DNA of 64,000 nt from Paenibacillus donghaensis (GCF_002192415.1 NZ_CP021780.1:2914001-2978000), one strand, 5' to 3'; positions 1 to 9,920 are shown, numbered from the stretch's first letter. The notes: a model not told the origin generated them from the sequence alone. Numbers and translations: made by a program.

Positions 1-806
1 GAACCGAAGAAGTAACTGCTAAGATCCAGGCAGAGCAACAAGCGGGCAAGACCCAGGCGGATGTACTGCTACTGGCGGATGCTGTAACGTTTGAGAGCCT
101 CAAGCAGCAGGATCTATTGCAGGCTTATCAATCTCCTGAAGCGGAGAAGTTCCCTGCTGAGCTGAAAGATTCGGAAGGAATGTACACCGGCACGAAGGTT
201 ATGGCTACTGTACTGGCTGTGAATACGCAGAAAGTAACAGTACCCCCTACTTCCTGGAACGTATTGAGCTCCGCGGAGAGTAAAAATGCCAGCATCATGC
301 CAAGTCCTTTATACTCTGGAGCAGCAGCCTATAATATCGGCGTATTCAGCCGTACCGGAGGCTACGGATGGGAATTCCTGCAAACGGTCAAGGATAATGG
401 GATAGCTGTCATTAAAGGAAATGGAGCCGCCATGAAAGCGGTGGCCAGCGGTGAGAAGTCTTACGGAATGATTGTGGACTACCTGGTTGCCCGTGAGAAA
501 GCCAAAGGATCGCCGGTAGAGCTCTACTATCCGGAAGAAGGGGTGCCGATCATCACCGAGCCGATTGGAATTATGAAAGAGGCACAGAATACTGACGCCT
601 CTAAAGCTTTTGTGGATTTTGTTCTCTCCGAAGAAGGCCAGAAGCTGTCTGCGGAAATAGGCTACACGCCTATCCGTGAAGGGATAGCAGCACCTGTAGG
701 CTTAAAAAGCATCTCGGAAATGAAGATCCTCTCGGCGGATCTTGATCAGCTGACTGCGGATCGTGAAACGGACAAGCAGCAATTCATCAAAGTGTTCGGC
801 GAATAA
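1..806 (+). CDS. Iron(III)-type ABC transporter substrate-binding protein, C-terminal part
   Basis: The gene enters from the left edge; the open frame (first full codon at base 3) has no start in the window, so the N-terminus with any lipoprotein signal is missing. About 267 residues remain. Segments such as GNGAAMKAVASGEKSYGMI, EGVPIITEPIGI and a final FVDFVLSEEGQKL are typical of the second lobe of Fe(III)- or 2-aminoethylphosphonate-type periplasmic-binding proteins (extracellular solute-binding protein family 1/6 fold). The next two genes are a fused permease and an ATPase, so this is the ligand receptor of one ABC importer on the outer face of the membrane. An iron ligand is inferred from the operon layout; phosphonate or another anion is possible. 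Confidence 0.85.
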   Translation, partial: TEEVTAKIQAEQQAGKTQADVLLLADAVTFESLKQQDLLQAYQSPEAEKFPAELKDSEGMYTGTKVMATVLAVNTQKVTVPPTSWNVLSSAESKNASIMPSPLYSGAAAYNIGVFSRTGGYGWEFLQTVKDNGIAVIKGNGAAMKAVASGEKSYGMIVDYLVAREKAKGSPVELYYPEEGVPIITEPIGIMKEAQNTDASKAFVDFVLSEEGQKLSAEIGYTPIREGIAAPVGLKSISEMKILSADLDQLTADRETDKQQFIKVFGE

Positions 807-824
807 TGGATGGAGCCGATTGAT

Positions 825-2579
825 ATGCCAAAAACAAAACCATACGCTCCATCACGAGCGGTCCAAGGAAAAGGGCGTATGCCCTTTTCTGCTATTAAAC
901 AAAGGTTCGGGAAGAAGCAGATTGTTACCTGGCTAGGCGCTATAATCGTTCTTTTGTTGTTTGTATTGCCTGTTCTTAAGCTTGTTTTGCTTAGTTTCCG
1001 TGGGGAGCAAGGGCTTGTGTTAACGAACTACAGTGAGCTTATGCAGCAGAGCCGGTTCTGGAATACCCTGCGCAGCACAGCCATTATTGTTGGGGGTTCA
1101 ACCGTTCTTTCCTTATTCCTTGGAACTGCAGCCGCTTGGCTGATTGCATACACGGATATTCCCCGGAAGCGGATGCTGCATATAGCGATCCTGCTGTGCT
1201 TTATACTGCCTTCTTATGTATTGACGCTGTCCTGGTCTTCCTTTATGGGCACGCAGGGCATTGTAGCCAAGCTGCTGGGATGGTTGAGTCCAGGGCTTAT
1301 GCCGTGGAGTATGTACAGCATGGGAGGAATCATCTTCGTGATGGGAATCCATCATTTCCCGCTGGTGTATATGTTTACGTTGGAGGTCTTCCGCAAAATC
1401 CCACGCGATCTGGAATGGGCATCCCGGGCAGGAGGAGCAGGCAAATTGGAAACGTTCTGGCGGATTACGCTGCCCCTGGCTCTGCCCGGCCTTACGGCTG
1501 GAGGACTGCTCGTATTCCTGGCATCGCTGGATAACTTCGGTATCCCGGCCTTTCTGGGCACGCCTGTGAACATCTCGGTGCTAAGTACCCTTATTTATGA
1601 AGAAATTATCGGGTTTGGCCCGTCTGCTTTTGCCCGTGGCGCTTCGTTATCCGTATTGCTTGGCTTAGCTGCGATTATGGGGAGTCTGCTGCAATGGCTG
1701 CTTCTGCGCAAGAGCCACGCCTCCGATACGATTCAACCGGATTATTCACCCAGGTATACACTGGGCAAATCAAGAAAATGGGTATCTGCGCTATTATGGG
1801 CATTTCTGCTGTTGGTTACGGTGGTTCCGTTATTCTCGATGGTATCGATGTCCTTGAAAAAAGCCTACGGGCTTGGCCTGACTGCGTCCAATATGACGTT
1901 TAATAATTATCGTTACATCCTGTTCGAGAATCCGCGGGTATGGCAAGCGATACAGAATAGTCTTGTGTTATCCGGTATTACCATGCTGGTATGCCTTCTG
2001 ATTGGCTCTTGCTTCGCTTATATTCGGGTTCGCAAGCCTTCACGGCTGAATCGGCTGGCAGAACTGGCCACGGCTGTTCCTTATACATTGCCCGGTATCG
2101 TGTTCGCCTTGTCGATGATTCTAGTCTGGATGGAACCTATTCCCGGATGGAATCCCGGGATATATGGAACAATGGCCATCCTGTTCATTGCTTACATCTG
2201 CCGGTTTATGATCCTGCAGATTCGTTCCGGTGTGACGGCCTTTATGCAGGTCGACATCTCTATGGAGGAAGCCGCTCGCATCTCGGGTGCGGGTCCCTGG
2301 CAACGATGGCGCTCAGTCTTGCTGCCGCTTACCCTGCCAGGTATTTTGACTGGCGGCTTGCTGGTCTTTCTGACAGCGCTGACTGAACTGACAGTGTCAG
2401 CCTTGCTCTATTCCTCGGGTTCCCAGACGATAGGTGTGACTATATTCAGCTTTGAGCAAGCAGGGGAAACCCTTTATTCTACAGCCTTATCAAGCCTGAT
2501 CGTCGTGTTGATTGCGGCAGGAGGAGCCCTCGTGCTGCTCGTTCAGAAGTGGGCAACGCGGAAGGGAGTGCGGCCATGA
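825..2579 (+). CDS. ABC importer permease, fused double BPD domain (FbpB-like)
   Basis: About 584 residues with two tandem binding-protein-dependent transport permease domains, each of about six membrane helices. The EAA-type loops are EWASRAGGAGKLETFWRITLPLALPGL in the first half (given here only as a landmark around residue 200) and EEAARISGAGPWQRW in the second. This duplicated form is typical of Fe(III) and thiamine/phosphonate importers. An ATG at 810 is possible, but GGAG at 812-815 sits nine bases before the ATG at 825, which I prefer. It follows the binding-protein gene by 18 bases, and its stop overlaps the ATPase start. Confidence 0.85.
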   Translation: MPKTKPYAPSRAVQGKGRMPFSAIKQRFGKKQIVTWLGAIIVLLLFVLPVLKLVLLSFRGEQGLVLTNYSELMQQSRFWNTLRSTAIIVGGSTVLSLFLGTAAAWLIAYTDIPRKRMLHIAILLCFILPSYVLTLSWSSFMGTQGIVAKLLGWLSPGLMPWSMYSMGGIIFVMGIHHFPLVYMFTLEVFRKIPRDLEWASRAGGAGKLETFWRITLPLALPGLTAGGLLVFLASLDNFGIPAFLGTPVNISVLSTLIYEEIIGFGPSAFARGASLSVLLGLAAIMGSLLQWLLLRKSHASDTIQPDYSPRYTLGKSRKWVSALLWAFLLLVTVVPLFSMVSMSLKKAYGLGLTASNMTFNNYRYILFENPRVWQAIQNSLVLSGITMLVCLLIGSCFAYIRVRKPSRLNRLAELATAVPYTLPGIVFALSMILVWMEPIPGWNPGIYGTMAILFIAYICRFMILQIRSGVTAFMQVDISMEEAARISGAGPWQRWRSVLLPLTLPGILTGGLLVFLTALTELTVSALLYSSGSQTIGVTIFSFEQAGETLYSTALSSLIVVLIAAGGALVLLVQKWATRKGVRP

Positions 2580-3604
2580 GTATTGAAATGAAACGAATCA
2601 GCAAAGTATTTGGGAGTGCCCAGGCCTTGCATTATATTGATCTAACCATAGAAGAAGGAGAGTTTGTCGCTATCCTGGGACCTTCAGGCTGTGGGAAAAC
2701 AACGCTGCTGCGAATCCTTGCCGGCTTCGAGCAGCCAACTACAGGGCAGATCAGCTTAAATGGCAAGCTGGTAGCCGGAGATGGCTTGGTTCTGCCGCCG
2801 GAGAAACGAAGAATCGGGATGGTATTCCAATCCTTCGCCTTGTGGCCCCATATGAATGTGACGGAGCACATCCGGTTTCCGATTCGTACACACAAGGAAA
2901 CGCCCGCACGAATCAAGCAGAATGAGCAGGAGAGGGTGAACCAGGTGCTTGAGCTTACCGGACTTACCAAGCTGGCCTCCCGTATGCCTCATGAGCTCTC
3001 CGGCGGCCAGAAGCAGCGGGTAGCCATCGCCAGGGCCATTGCACCTGAACCTTCGCTATTGTTAATGGATGAGCCGTTAAGCAGCCTGGATGCCATGCTT
3101 CGGATGGATATGCGCCGGGAAATTCAGGATGTTCATCGCCGTACCCGCTCTGCCATTGTTTACGTAACACATGATCAGGGAGAAGCCTTGGCCATGGCGG
3201 ACCGAATCGTAGTTATGAAAGACGGTCAGATTGAACAGGTCGGAACGCCTCAGGATATTTATCTGCGGCCACAGACCGAATTTGTTGCCAGATTTGTCTC
3301 CAAATCCAATCTCGTAGAAGGAAGATGGGTCAACAATCGTTTTGTTCCAAAGGGGAGTGACCATGAGGCGTGGGACGGGCTGCCGGTTGGAACACATTTT
3401 AAGAATAGCGGCCAGTATCCGGTTCGTCCGGACCAGTTCTCTATATCTAGAGAGCCGGGAGCAGGAATACCTGGAGAGATTGTTAACGTGCAGTTTCAGG
3501 GGAATGTATTTCACTACAATGTCCTCAGCGGTACCCAGCAATGGGAGGTGGTTTCGCCGTTGCAATTTCAGAGGAATGACAAGATCTCGCTCAGCTTAAT
3601 TTAA
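2576..3604 (+). CDS. ABC importer ATP-binding protein (FbpC-like)
   Basis: About 342 residues. Walker A is GPSGCGKTT near residue 37, the signature is LSGGQKQR, and Walker B is LLLMDEPLSSLD. The C-terminal ~110 residues have the layout of a TOBE domain, as in iron/polyamine/molybdate importers. The ATG at 2576 overlaps the permease stop (ATGA) and is preceded by GGGAG; a longer in-frame GTG at 2549 lies inside the permease and is less likely. It energises the importer formed with the two upstream genes. The operon ends at the hairpin just downstream. Substrate specificity cannot be read from the ATPase. Confidence 0.88.
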   Translation: MSIEMKRISKVFGSAQALHYIDLTIEEGEFVAILGPSGCGKTTLLRILAGFEQPTTGQISLNGKLVAGDGLVLPPEKRRIGMVFQSFALWPHMNVTEHIRFPIRTHKETPARIKQNEQERVNQVLELTGLTKLASRMPHELSGGQKQRVAIARAIAPEPSLLLMDEPLSSLDAMLRMDMRREIQDVHRRTRSAIVYVTHDQGEALAMADRIVVMKDGQIEQVGTPQDIYLRPQTEFVARFVSKSNLVEGRWVNNRFVPKGSDHEAWDGLPVGTHFKNSGQYPVRPDQFSISREPGAGIPGEIVNVQFQGNVFHYNVLSGTQQWEVVSPLQFQRNDKISLSLI

Positions 3605-3607
3605 AGA

Positions 3608-3644
3608 GCCGATTTCTTGTTCTGAATAACAACAAGAAATCGGC
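3608..3644. terminator. Hairpin between convergent genes, probably bidirectional terminator
   Basis: GCCGATTTCTTGTT (3608-3621) pairs perfectly with AACAAGAAATCGGC (3631-3644) around a 9-base loop. It lies between the plus-strand importer operon and the minus-strand exporter operon. The minus strand has a short T-rich tail after the stem (CTCTTT); the plus-strand tail is weaker. Confidence 0.7.
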
Positions 3645-3715
3645 CCTATTGCTGCAGCCTTTACCGCGTCAACGGCGCTGAACTACAAATGATGAAATAT
3701 GATGAAATAATTAGC

Positions 3716-5476
3716 TTAAGAGGCTTGTTCGAATTGGCTATTGTACAGCTCCGCATAGAAGCCATTCTTGGCAAGCAGTTCATTATGGCTTCCGCTTTCC
3801 AAGATATCGCCATCTTTCAGAACCAGAATCACATCGGCATTCTTAATCGTTGAGAGCCTATGTGCAATAACGAAGGAGGTTCTTCCTTCCATAAGCTTAT
3901 CCATCGCCTGTTGAATCAAGAGCTCTGTTCTTGTATCGACTGAGCTTGTAGCTTCATCGAGGATAAGCATTGGCGCATTCTTGAGCATCGCGCGGGCGAT
4001 TGTTAGCTGTTGCTTCTGTCCGGTGGATAGATTGACCTTGTCATTCAATACGGTATTGTAACCGGCACTTAAGGTTTGGATGAAATGGTGCAAGCCCACC
4101 GACTTACAAGCCTCTTCAATTTCTTTGTCGGTTACGCCCGGTTTGTTATACACTAAATTCTCCCTGATGGTGCCTTCAAAAAGCCAGGTATCTTGCAGAA
4201 CTATACAGAATAAATCATGGATATTCTCTCGGGTTAAACTGCTGATCGGGGTACCGTCAATATAAATTCCCCCGCCTTTTAGTTCATTAAACCGTATTAG
4301 CAGGTTCACAAGCGTTGTTTTACCTGCGCCGGTAGGACCGACTATAGCGATTTTTTGCCCAGGCTTAACTTCTGTAGAGAAATCTTTAATAATAAGCTTG
4401 TCTGAATTCTCATAAGCAAATTGCACATGTTCAAATTTCACATGGCCCACAGCAGTTTCAAGATGGCTGTCCTTATGACTCTCATTGTCCATTTCATCAG
4501 CATCCATGAATTCAAAGACTCGTTTGCTTGCCGCGGACGCCGATTGCAAACTTTGTGCGGCTTGCGCAATCTGTGACAGGGGTTGTGTGAAGTAACGGAC
4601 ATACAGGATGAAGGCTACAATAACCCCGAAGGATATCGTTCCATTCATAGCAAGGACAGCACCTACGACACAGACGGACACAAACCCCAGATTTCCTATG
4701 AACATCATAATCGGCATCATGAGACCGGAGAGGAACTGTGCTTTAAATGCACTATCTTTCAGATTAGTATTCAGGGATTCAAAGGTATTGCGCATTTGCG
4801 ATTCGCCATTGTAGGCTTTCACTACAGTATGTCCTGAATATACTTCCTCCACATGGCCATTGATTTTACCTAAGTATTCTTGCTGACTTTGAAAGTACTT
4901 TTGAGATTTCTTCATAATGGCCGCCATGAGGCCGAAGCCAATGACTGTTGCAACAATCGCTGTAAGGGTCATGAGCACATTCGTTTTGAACATCATGATA
5001 ATGGACCCGACAAACAGGGCGAGGGCGGTGACCAGTGAACCAACGCTTTGATTTAAGGCTTGCCCGATCGTATCCACATCGTTTGTTACCCGGGACAGGA
5101 TGTCACCGGTTGTTGACTTATTATAATAAGAGATCGGAAGTCTGTTCATTTTACTGGAGAGATCCGTTCGTAAGCTTTTGGAGACTTTTTGCGTAACTAT
5201 GGACATTATTAATCCTTGTGCCAATGACAATACAGCGCTAAGGATGTAGATAAATACAAGGAAGAGGCCGATGGAAGTTATGGCTTCCATATCAATACCG
5301 GTGACAAGGCCTGCGGTGATCAAATCTGTCATCTCCGAAAGCTTATCCGGCCCGAGCAAAGTCAGTACCGTACCGATGGCCGCACTGATAATTGCTATAA
5401 GAACTACAGGAATATACTTTCTGCAATAACGGAGAAGTTTGCTCCAGGTGCTCAGTTGCGCTTTGCTCTTGTTCAT
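3716..5476 (-). CDS. Heterodimeric ABC exporter, second half-transporter
   Basis: 586 residues: six membrane helices (ABC type-1 exporter fold, about residues 20-310) followed by a nucleotide-binding domain. Walker A is GPTGAGKTT, Walker B LILDEATSS with the catalytic glutamate present, but the signature is LSTGQKQQ instead of LSGGQ. This pattern complements the partner encoded just upstream, which has a normal signature and a defective Walker B, as in TM287/288- and BmrCD-type heterodimers. The start overlaps the partner's stop by one base (TAATG) and has AAGGAGGAG upstream. Likely exports a drug, peptide or lipid; the substrate is unknown. Confidence 0.88.
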   Translation of the reverse strand: MNKSKAQLSTWSKLLRYCRKYIPVVLIAIISAAIGTVLTLLGPDKLSEMTDLITAGLVTGIDMEAITSIGLFLVFIYILSAVLSLAQGLIMSIVTQKVSKSLRTDLSSKMNRLPISYYNKSTTGDILSRVTNDVDTIGQALNQSVGSLVTALALFVGSIIMMFKTNVLMTLTAIVATVIGFGLMAAIMKKSQKYFQSQQEYLGKINGHVEEVYSGHTVVKAYNGESQMRNTFESLNTNLKDSAFKAQFLSGLMMPIMMFIGNLGFVSVCVVGAVLAMNGTISFGVIVAFILYVRYFTQPLSQIAQAAQSLQSASAASKRVFEFMDADEMDNESHKDSHLETAVGHVKFEHVQFAYENSDKLIIKDFSTEVKPGQKIAIVGPTGAGKTTLVNLLIRFNELKGGGIYIDGTPISSLTRENIHDLFCIVLQDTWLFEGTIRENLVYNKPGVTDKEIEEACKSVGLHHFIQTLSAGYNTVLNDKVNLSTGQKQQLTIARAMLKNAPMLILDEATSSVDTRTELLIQQAMDKLMEGRTSFVIAHRLSTIKNADVILVLKDGDILESGSHNELLAKNGFYAELYNSQFEQAS

Positions 5477-7227
5477 TAGGCCAGCTCCTCCTTAGAAAGT
5501 TGTGAGTAAGCAATCTCTTGGTAAATGCTGCAGGACTGCATTAATTCATCATGTGTTCCCATGCCTGCCATACGCCCGGCTTCCAGTACAATAATTCTGT
5601 CCGCGTCTTTGATTGTACCGATCCGTTGGGCCACAATCAGGATCGTTGTACCGCGGGATTCTTTCTTCAGCTCACTACGCAGTTTGCGGTCTGTCTTATA
5701 ATCAAGTGCAGAGAAGGAATCATCGAAGATCAATATTTCAGGACGGCGCGCAATGGCCCGGGCAATCGAAAGACGTTGTTTTTGTCCGCCGGACAGGTTC
5801 GAACCGCCTTGGGCGACTTGGGCCTCGTAGCTTCCTTCCATCTTTTCAACGAAATCCGAAGCTTGAGAGGTATAAACGGCATCAACAACATCAGATGTCA
5901 GGTCACTGCCATTATCGCCAAAAGCAACATTGGAGCTCACCGTACCGCCAAACAAAATCGCTTTCTGGGAGACATACCCCATTTTATTGCGCAGCGCACT
6001 TTGCTCATATTGGCTAACATTGATCCCGTCAACCAACACCTCACCTGCTGTAGCATCATAAAAGCGGGGGATCAGGTTCACAAGGGTACTTTTTCCGCAT
6101 CCGGTTGAACCAATGAATGCCACAGTTTCTCCTTGGTTCACCGTAAAGCTGATGTCCTCAATGACGCATTCCTCTGCATCCGGATATTTAAAGCTGACGT
6201 TTCTGAATTCCACTTCGCCAACCCGATCCATCGGGGAGGAGGTAAGTAATCCGTCCTCTAAGCTTGCCTTAGTATCCAGCACTTCGTTGATTCTTTTGGC
6301 AGATACGTGGGCACGGGGCATTAGAATAAAGATCATGATCAACATCATGAATGCCATTACTACCTGCATCGCATAGGATGAGAACACAATCATATCTGAA
6401 AACAAGCCCATCTTGGCGGTACCAGCAGCATTTTGAATCATTACAGCACCTATCCAGTAGATAGCGAGACTTAAACCGCTCATTATGAGAGAAATACTTG
6501 GCATCATCATGGTCATTACATTGTTGGCGAATAAATTAGTTCGGGTAAGCTCATTGTTGGCTACGCTAAATTTATCTTCCTGATAGCTTTCCGCATTATA
6601 CGCGCGAATGACACGAAGTCCGGTGAGGTTCTCTCTTGCAACCCGATTAAGGTTGTCTGTCAGTTGCTGCAATCTTTGGAATTTCGGAAGCACGAGCACG
6701 ATACAAATGCCGACAACAAGAATTAACACACCAACAGCGGCGCCGGTAGCAAGCGACCACTGCCAGCTCTTGCCCGTGATCTTTAGTAGCGCCCACACCG
6801 CAAGGATAGGGGCTTTCACAAGCAGCTGCAATCCAATGACAATCAGCATTTGCACTTGCGTAATGTCATTCGTCGAACGAGTGATTAGACTGGCCGTAGA
6901 GAAGTTGTTGATTTCTTCCATGGAGAAGGACTGTACCTTGTCAAACAATTTAGAGCGTAATCTTGAGGAAAAATCAGCCGCAATTCTGGCAGCAATCCCC
7001 GCAACGATAATTGAGGTGGCTAAGCTGCCCAAAGCACAGAGCAACATCCAGCCTCCGGCTGCTAGGATTTCGTTCATTTCACTTCCCGGCGTCTGGATAA
7101 GACGGGTAATGTCGCTCATGTAATCGGGCAATTCCAGATCCAGCCACACCTGTGTAACAATGAAGAGCAGGCTGATACCGAATAAGGCCCATTCCTTCGG
7201 TTTCAAGTACTTGAGTATAGTGACCAT
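5476..7227 (-). CDS. Heterodimeric ABC exporter, first half-transporter (degenerate catalytic site)
   Basis: 583 residues with an N-terminal six-helix exporter membrane domain and a C-terminal nucleotide-binding domain. Walker A is GSTGCGKST, the signature LSGGQKQR is intact, but Walker B reads LIFDDSFSALD, with Asp where the catalytic Glu is expected. This marks it as the subunit contributing the non-hydrolytic site. AAAGGAG stands before the ATG. It is the first gene of the exporter pair and lies downstream of a histidine kinase/response regulator pair on the same strand; a terminator in between suggests separate transcription, possibly controlled by that system. Confidence 0.88.
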   Translation of the reverse strand: MVTILKYLKPKEWALFGISLLFIVTQVWLDLELPDYMSDITRLIQTPGSEMNEILAAGGWMLLCALGSLATSIIVAGIAARIAADFSSRLRSKLFDKVQSFSMEEINNFSTASLITRSTNDITQVQMLIVIGLQLLVKAPILAVWALLKITGKSWQWSLATGAAVGVLILVVGICIVLVLPKFQRLQQLTDNLNRVARENLTGLRVIRAYNAESYQEDKFSVANNELTRTNLFANNVMTMMMPSISLIMSGLSLAIYWIGAVMIQNAAGTAKMGLFSDMIVFSSYAMQVVMAFMMLIMIFILMPRAHVSAKRINEVLDTKASLEDGLLTSSPMDRVGEVEFRNVSFKYPDAEECVIEDISFTVNQGETVAFIGSTGCGKSTLVNLIPRFYDATAGEVLVDGINVSQYEQSALRNKMGYVSQKAILFGGTVSSNVAFGDNGSDLTSDVVDAVYTSQASDFVEKMEGSYEAQVAQGGSNLSGGQKQRLSIARAIARRPEILIFDDSFSALDYKTDRKLRSELKKESRGTTILIVAQRIGTIKDADRIIVLEAGRMAGMGTHDELMQSCSIYQEIAYSQLSKEELA

Positions 7228-7310
7228 ATATCTGACTCCTTTATGTAGTGTTGCTTATAGGATAACGAAATAAGATAAACAAAAAATTAACTTTTCAGAA
7301 AAAAATAAAA

Positions 7311-7344
7311 AGCCCTGAAAGAACCATTCAGTTCTTTCAGGGCT
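7311..7344 (-). terminator. Rho-independent terminator of the sensor kinase operon
   Basis: A perfect 14-base inverted repeat, AGCCCTGAAAGAAC / GTTCTTTCAGGGCT, with a 6-base loop. On the minus strand it is followed by a long T-rich run (TTTTTATTTTTTT), which makes a strong intrinsic terminator right after the kinase stop codon. Confidence 0.9.
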
Positions 7345-7348
7345 TAAA

Positions 7349-8404
7349 CTATAGTCCAATTGGTATTGAAATAATAAACGAGGTACCTTGGAGAGGCTTA
7401 CTATCGCAAACAATTGTTCCGGCATGCAGATGAATGATCTTGCTCACGATCGCTAATCCTAGACCATTGCCCGCAGTCGAGTGGGAAGTGTCCTGCTGAT
7501 AGAATTTATCGAATATCCTTGGAAGAGCTTCTGCACTAATACCGCTTCCGTTGTCACGGAACAGAATATCAATGGTATCTTCATTTCGCTTCATTCCAAC
7601 TTCAATTATGCCATTCTCCGGAGTGAACTTGATCGCGTTATCCAACAAGTTCAACCAGACTTGATTTATCAGCTCTTTGTTTCCGGAGATATGATCATCC
7701 TGAACGTTAACCTTTATCGACAGATTCTTCTTCTCCAATTTGGCAGCAAGCAGTAGTACACATTGGCGAAGCTGCTCCCCGACATTAAACCGCTGTTTGT
7801 TCGTCAGAATCATTTGCGTCTCAATCTTCGACAGCTCCAGGACATTCGAGGCAAGGGAAGCGAGTCTGGCCGATTCCTCAATGATAATATCAAGATACTC
7901 ATCCCGTTCTTCTTTGGGAAGATCATCATGTTTTAGAATCTCAGCAAAACCTTTGATCGAGACAATGGGTGTTTTGAATTCATGTGAGAAATTGTTAACG
8001 AAATCGGACCGCAGAATCTCGATTCCCCCGAGCTCTTCGGCCATCCGGTTAAAGTTCTCTGAGAGGATTTTAAATTCCGGAGGACTTTTAAGCAGAAGGC
8101 GCATGGAGAAGTCACCGCCGGCAAGCCGGTCCGTAGCTTCAATAAACATCCGAATGGACTTTAGCATTTTTTTGCTTGTGATGGCCGAGATCGTGGTACC
8201 TATAATGGTGCAAGCCATTAATATCACTACGGGAAGTACGATTCCATCCTGGGCTATTTCTTCATTCAGAAGGCCAAAAACCTGTGCAAGATAGAACAGT
8301 AGCCCAGTAATAACTACAGTAATGAGAAAGATGAAGAATATGGAAATGGAGAAATAGAAGGGGAGACTGATTCTGTTGAATAGCCTGGTGCTTAATTTAC
8401 TCAA
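7349..8404 (-). CDS. Membrane sensor histidine kinase (HAMP, HisKA, HATPase)
   Basis: 351 residues. Two N-terminal membrane helices (about residues 15-37 and 48-68) with only a short external loop, then a HAMP linker, the phosphoacceptor helix NFSHEFKTPIVSIKGFAE, the N box NQVWLNLLDNAIKFTP, DNGSGI and GNGLGLAI. The tiny sensor loop suggests sensing within the membrane or through another membrane protein, such as the neighbouring exporter. The start is TTG, overlapping the response regulator stop (TTGA), with GGTGAG upstream. It should phosphorylate the regulator encoded just before it. Confidence 0.9.
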   Translation of the reverse strand: MSKLSTRLFNRISLPFYFSISIFFIFLITVVITGLLFYLAQVFGLLNEEIAQDGIVLPVVILMACTIIGTTISAITSKKMLKSIRMFIEATDRLAGGDFSMRLLLKSPPEFKILSENFNRMAEELGGIEILRSDFVNNFSHEFKTPIVSIKGFAEILKHDDLPKEERDEYLDIIIEESARLASLASNVLELSKIETQMILTNKQRFNVGEQLRQCVLLLAAKLEKKNLSIKVNVQDDHISGNKELINQVWLNLLDNAIKFTPENGIIEVGMKRNEDTIDILFRDNGSGISAEALPRIFDKFYQQDTSHSTAGNGLGLAIVSKIIHLHAGTIVCDSKPLQGTSFIISIPIGL

Positions 8405-9075
8405 CTCATTCTCACCGCCTTATAGCCCAGACCATACACGGAAACTAGCTCAAACTCCGGATAAGCTTCGAACCGTTTCCGCAATCGATTGATATGTACA
8501 TTCACAGTAGTGTCTGTACTCTCGCTTCCCAACCCCCAGATTTCATCCATAAGCTGGATGCGCGTGAATATCCGCTCCGGGTAGGATAATAGCTTATATA
8601 GCAGATAGAATTCCTTTTGAGGAAGGGTCTGCTTCTCGTCCTCCCGGATTACGGTCAAGGTGTCATAATCAAGTATGACTTTACCCACTGTTAGTTTACG
8701 GGCACTTGCAATTTGTGAACGGCGAAGCAGGGCATGGATTCTGAGAAGCATTTCTTCGGTATCCAGGGGCTTGGTCATATAATCATCGGTTCCAAGCCGG
8801 AATCCCTTTTTCTTATCTTCAGGAAGCTGTTTTGCTGTGGCCATAAGAATGGGGATCAAGCTATTGGCCTCTCTAACTTCCTTCGCAAATTCATAACCAT
8901 CCATATTAGGCATCATGATATCCAGAATGATTAGATCAATATGCTGCGCATCAAGGACCTCCAGAGCCTTAACTCCGTCTTCGGCAGTAACAACAGAATA
9001 TCCTTCCCGTTTCAGAACAGCTTCAAGAAGTCTTCGTACATGTTTATCATCTTCTACGACCAGAATATTGATCAT
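8401..9075 (-). CDS. OmpR-family response regulator
   Basis: 224 residues. Receiver domain with the acidic pair EDD near residue 8, the phospho-Asp in LIILDIMMPNMDG, the threonine in ILMATAK and the lysine in MTKPLD; then an OmpR/PhoB winged helix with VNVHINRLRKRFE as recognition segment. AAGGAGTGGAG lies before the ATG. It is the first gene of the two-gene signalling operon and is followed, after a terminator, by the exporter pair; in Bacillota such neighbours are often the targets of the system. Confidence 0.92.
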   Translation of the reverse strand: MINILVVEDDKHVRRLLEAVLKREGYSVVTAEDGVKALEVLDAQHIDLIILDIMMPNMDGYEFAKEVREANSLIPILMATAKQLPEDKKKGFRLGTDDYMTKPLDTEEMLLRIHALLRRSQIASARKLTVGKVILDYDTLTVIREDEKQTLPQKEFYLLYKLLSYPERIFTRIQLMDEIWGLGSESTDTTVNVHINRLRKRFEAYPEFELVSVYGLGYKAVRMS

Positions 9076-9212
9076 GGTTTCACTCCACTCCTTGAGGTAT
9101 CAGAGCCATAATATCACCTCTCTTTTGCAAAATACAAACTGTTCAGATTTAGCCTAAAGGGAGAGTTGTGATAAACTTGATGAAACCTTTAAAAATAAGG
9201 ATGTGTTAAACA

Positions 9213-9920
9213 ATGAATTTCGAAATGGTTATGCAGGAGCTTGAAGCTCTCGGCAAGGAACGAACCAAGAAAATATACGTATCCAATGGCGCACACGAAC
9301 CGGTTTTTGGTGTGGCTACAGGCGAGATGAAGCCCATCGCCAGAAAAATCAAAAAAAATCAAGCTTTGGCTGATCAGCTATACTCCACAGGAAATTACGA
9401 CGCAATGTACTTTGCCGGCGTAATTGCAGACCCCACAGCAATGACTGAAGCGGATTTTAACCGTTGGATAGATTCGGCTTATTTCTATATGCTGTCTGAT
9501 TTTGTAGTGGCAGTAACCTTGGCAGAATCAGATATTGCGCAAGATGTTGCCGATCAATGGATTGCAAGCAGCGAAGAGCTGAGGCAGTCAGCGGGCTGGA
9601 GTTGCTACTGCTGGCTTTTGGGTAATCGGCCGGACAATGAATTCTCCGAAAGCAAACTGGCCAATATGCTTGAACTTGTGCAACATACGATTCACGATGC
9701 TCCCGAACGAACCAAATACGCTATGAATAGCTTCATTTACACCGTGGGGATATCCTATTTGCCTCTCCATGACAAGGCGGTAGACACTGCAAAAGCAGTA
9801 GGACCAGTAGAAGTTAAGCAGGACAAGAAAAAAAGCAAGTTGTTACTCGCTTCCGAAAATATTCAGAAGGCTGTAGATAAAGAACGGCTTGGTTTCAAAC
9901 GCAAATATGTAAGATGCTAA
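9213..9920 (+). CDS. DNA alkylation repair protein (AlkD-like HEAT fold)
   Basis: 235 residues, close to the usual length of the DNA alkylation repair family (PF08713). These HEAT-like proteins (AlkC/AlkD group) remove or bind alkylated bases. Visible features are the helical N-terminus, RWIDSAYFYMLSDFVVAVTL, and WSCYCWLLGNRPDNE. AAGGATGTG precedes the ATG by seven bases. It stands alone on the plus strand. A decayed second copy, including about 45 bases of matching upstream sequence, lies at 20178-20638. Confidence 0.8.
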   Translation: MNFEMVMQELEALGKERTKKIYVSNGAHEPVFGVATGEMKPIARKIKKNQALADQLYSTGNYDAMYFAGVIADPTAMTEADFNRWIDSAYFYMLSDFVVAVTLAESDIAQDVADQWIASSEELRQSAGWSCYCWLLGNRPDNEFSESKLANMLELVQHTIHDAPERTKYAMNSFIYTVGISYLPLHDKAVDTAKAVGPVEVKQDKKKSKLLLASENIQKAVDKERLGFKRKYVRC

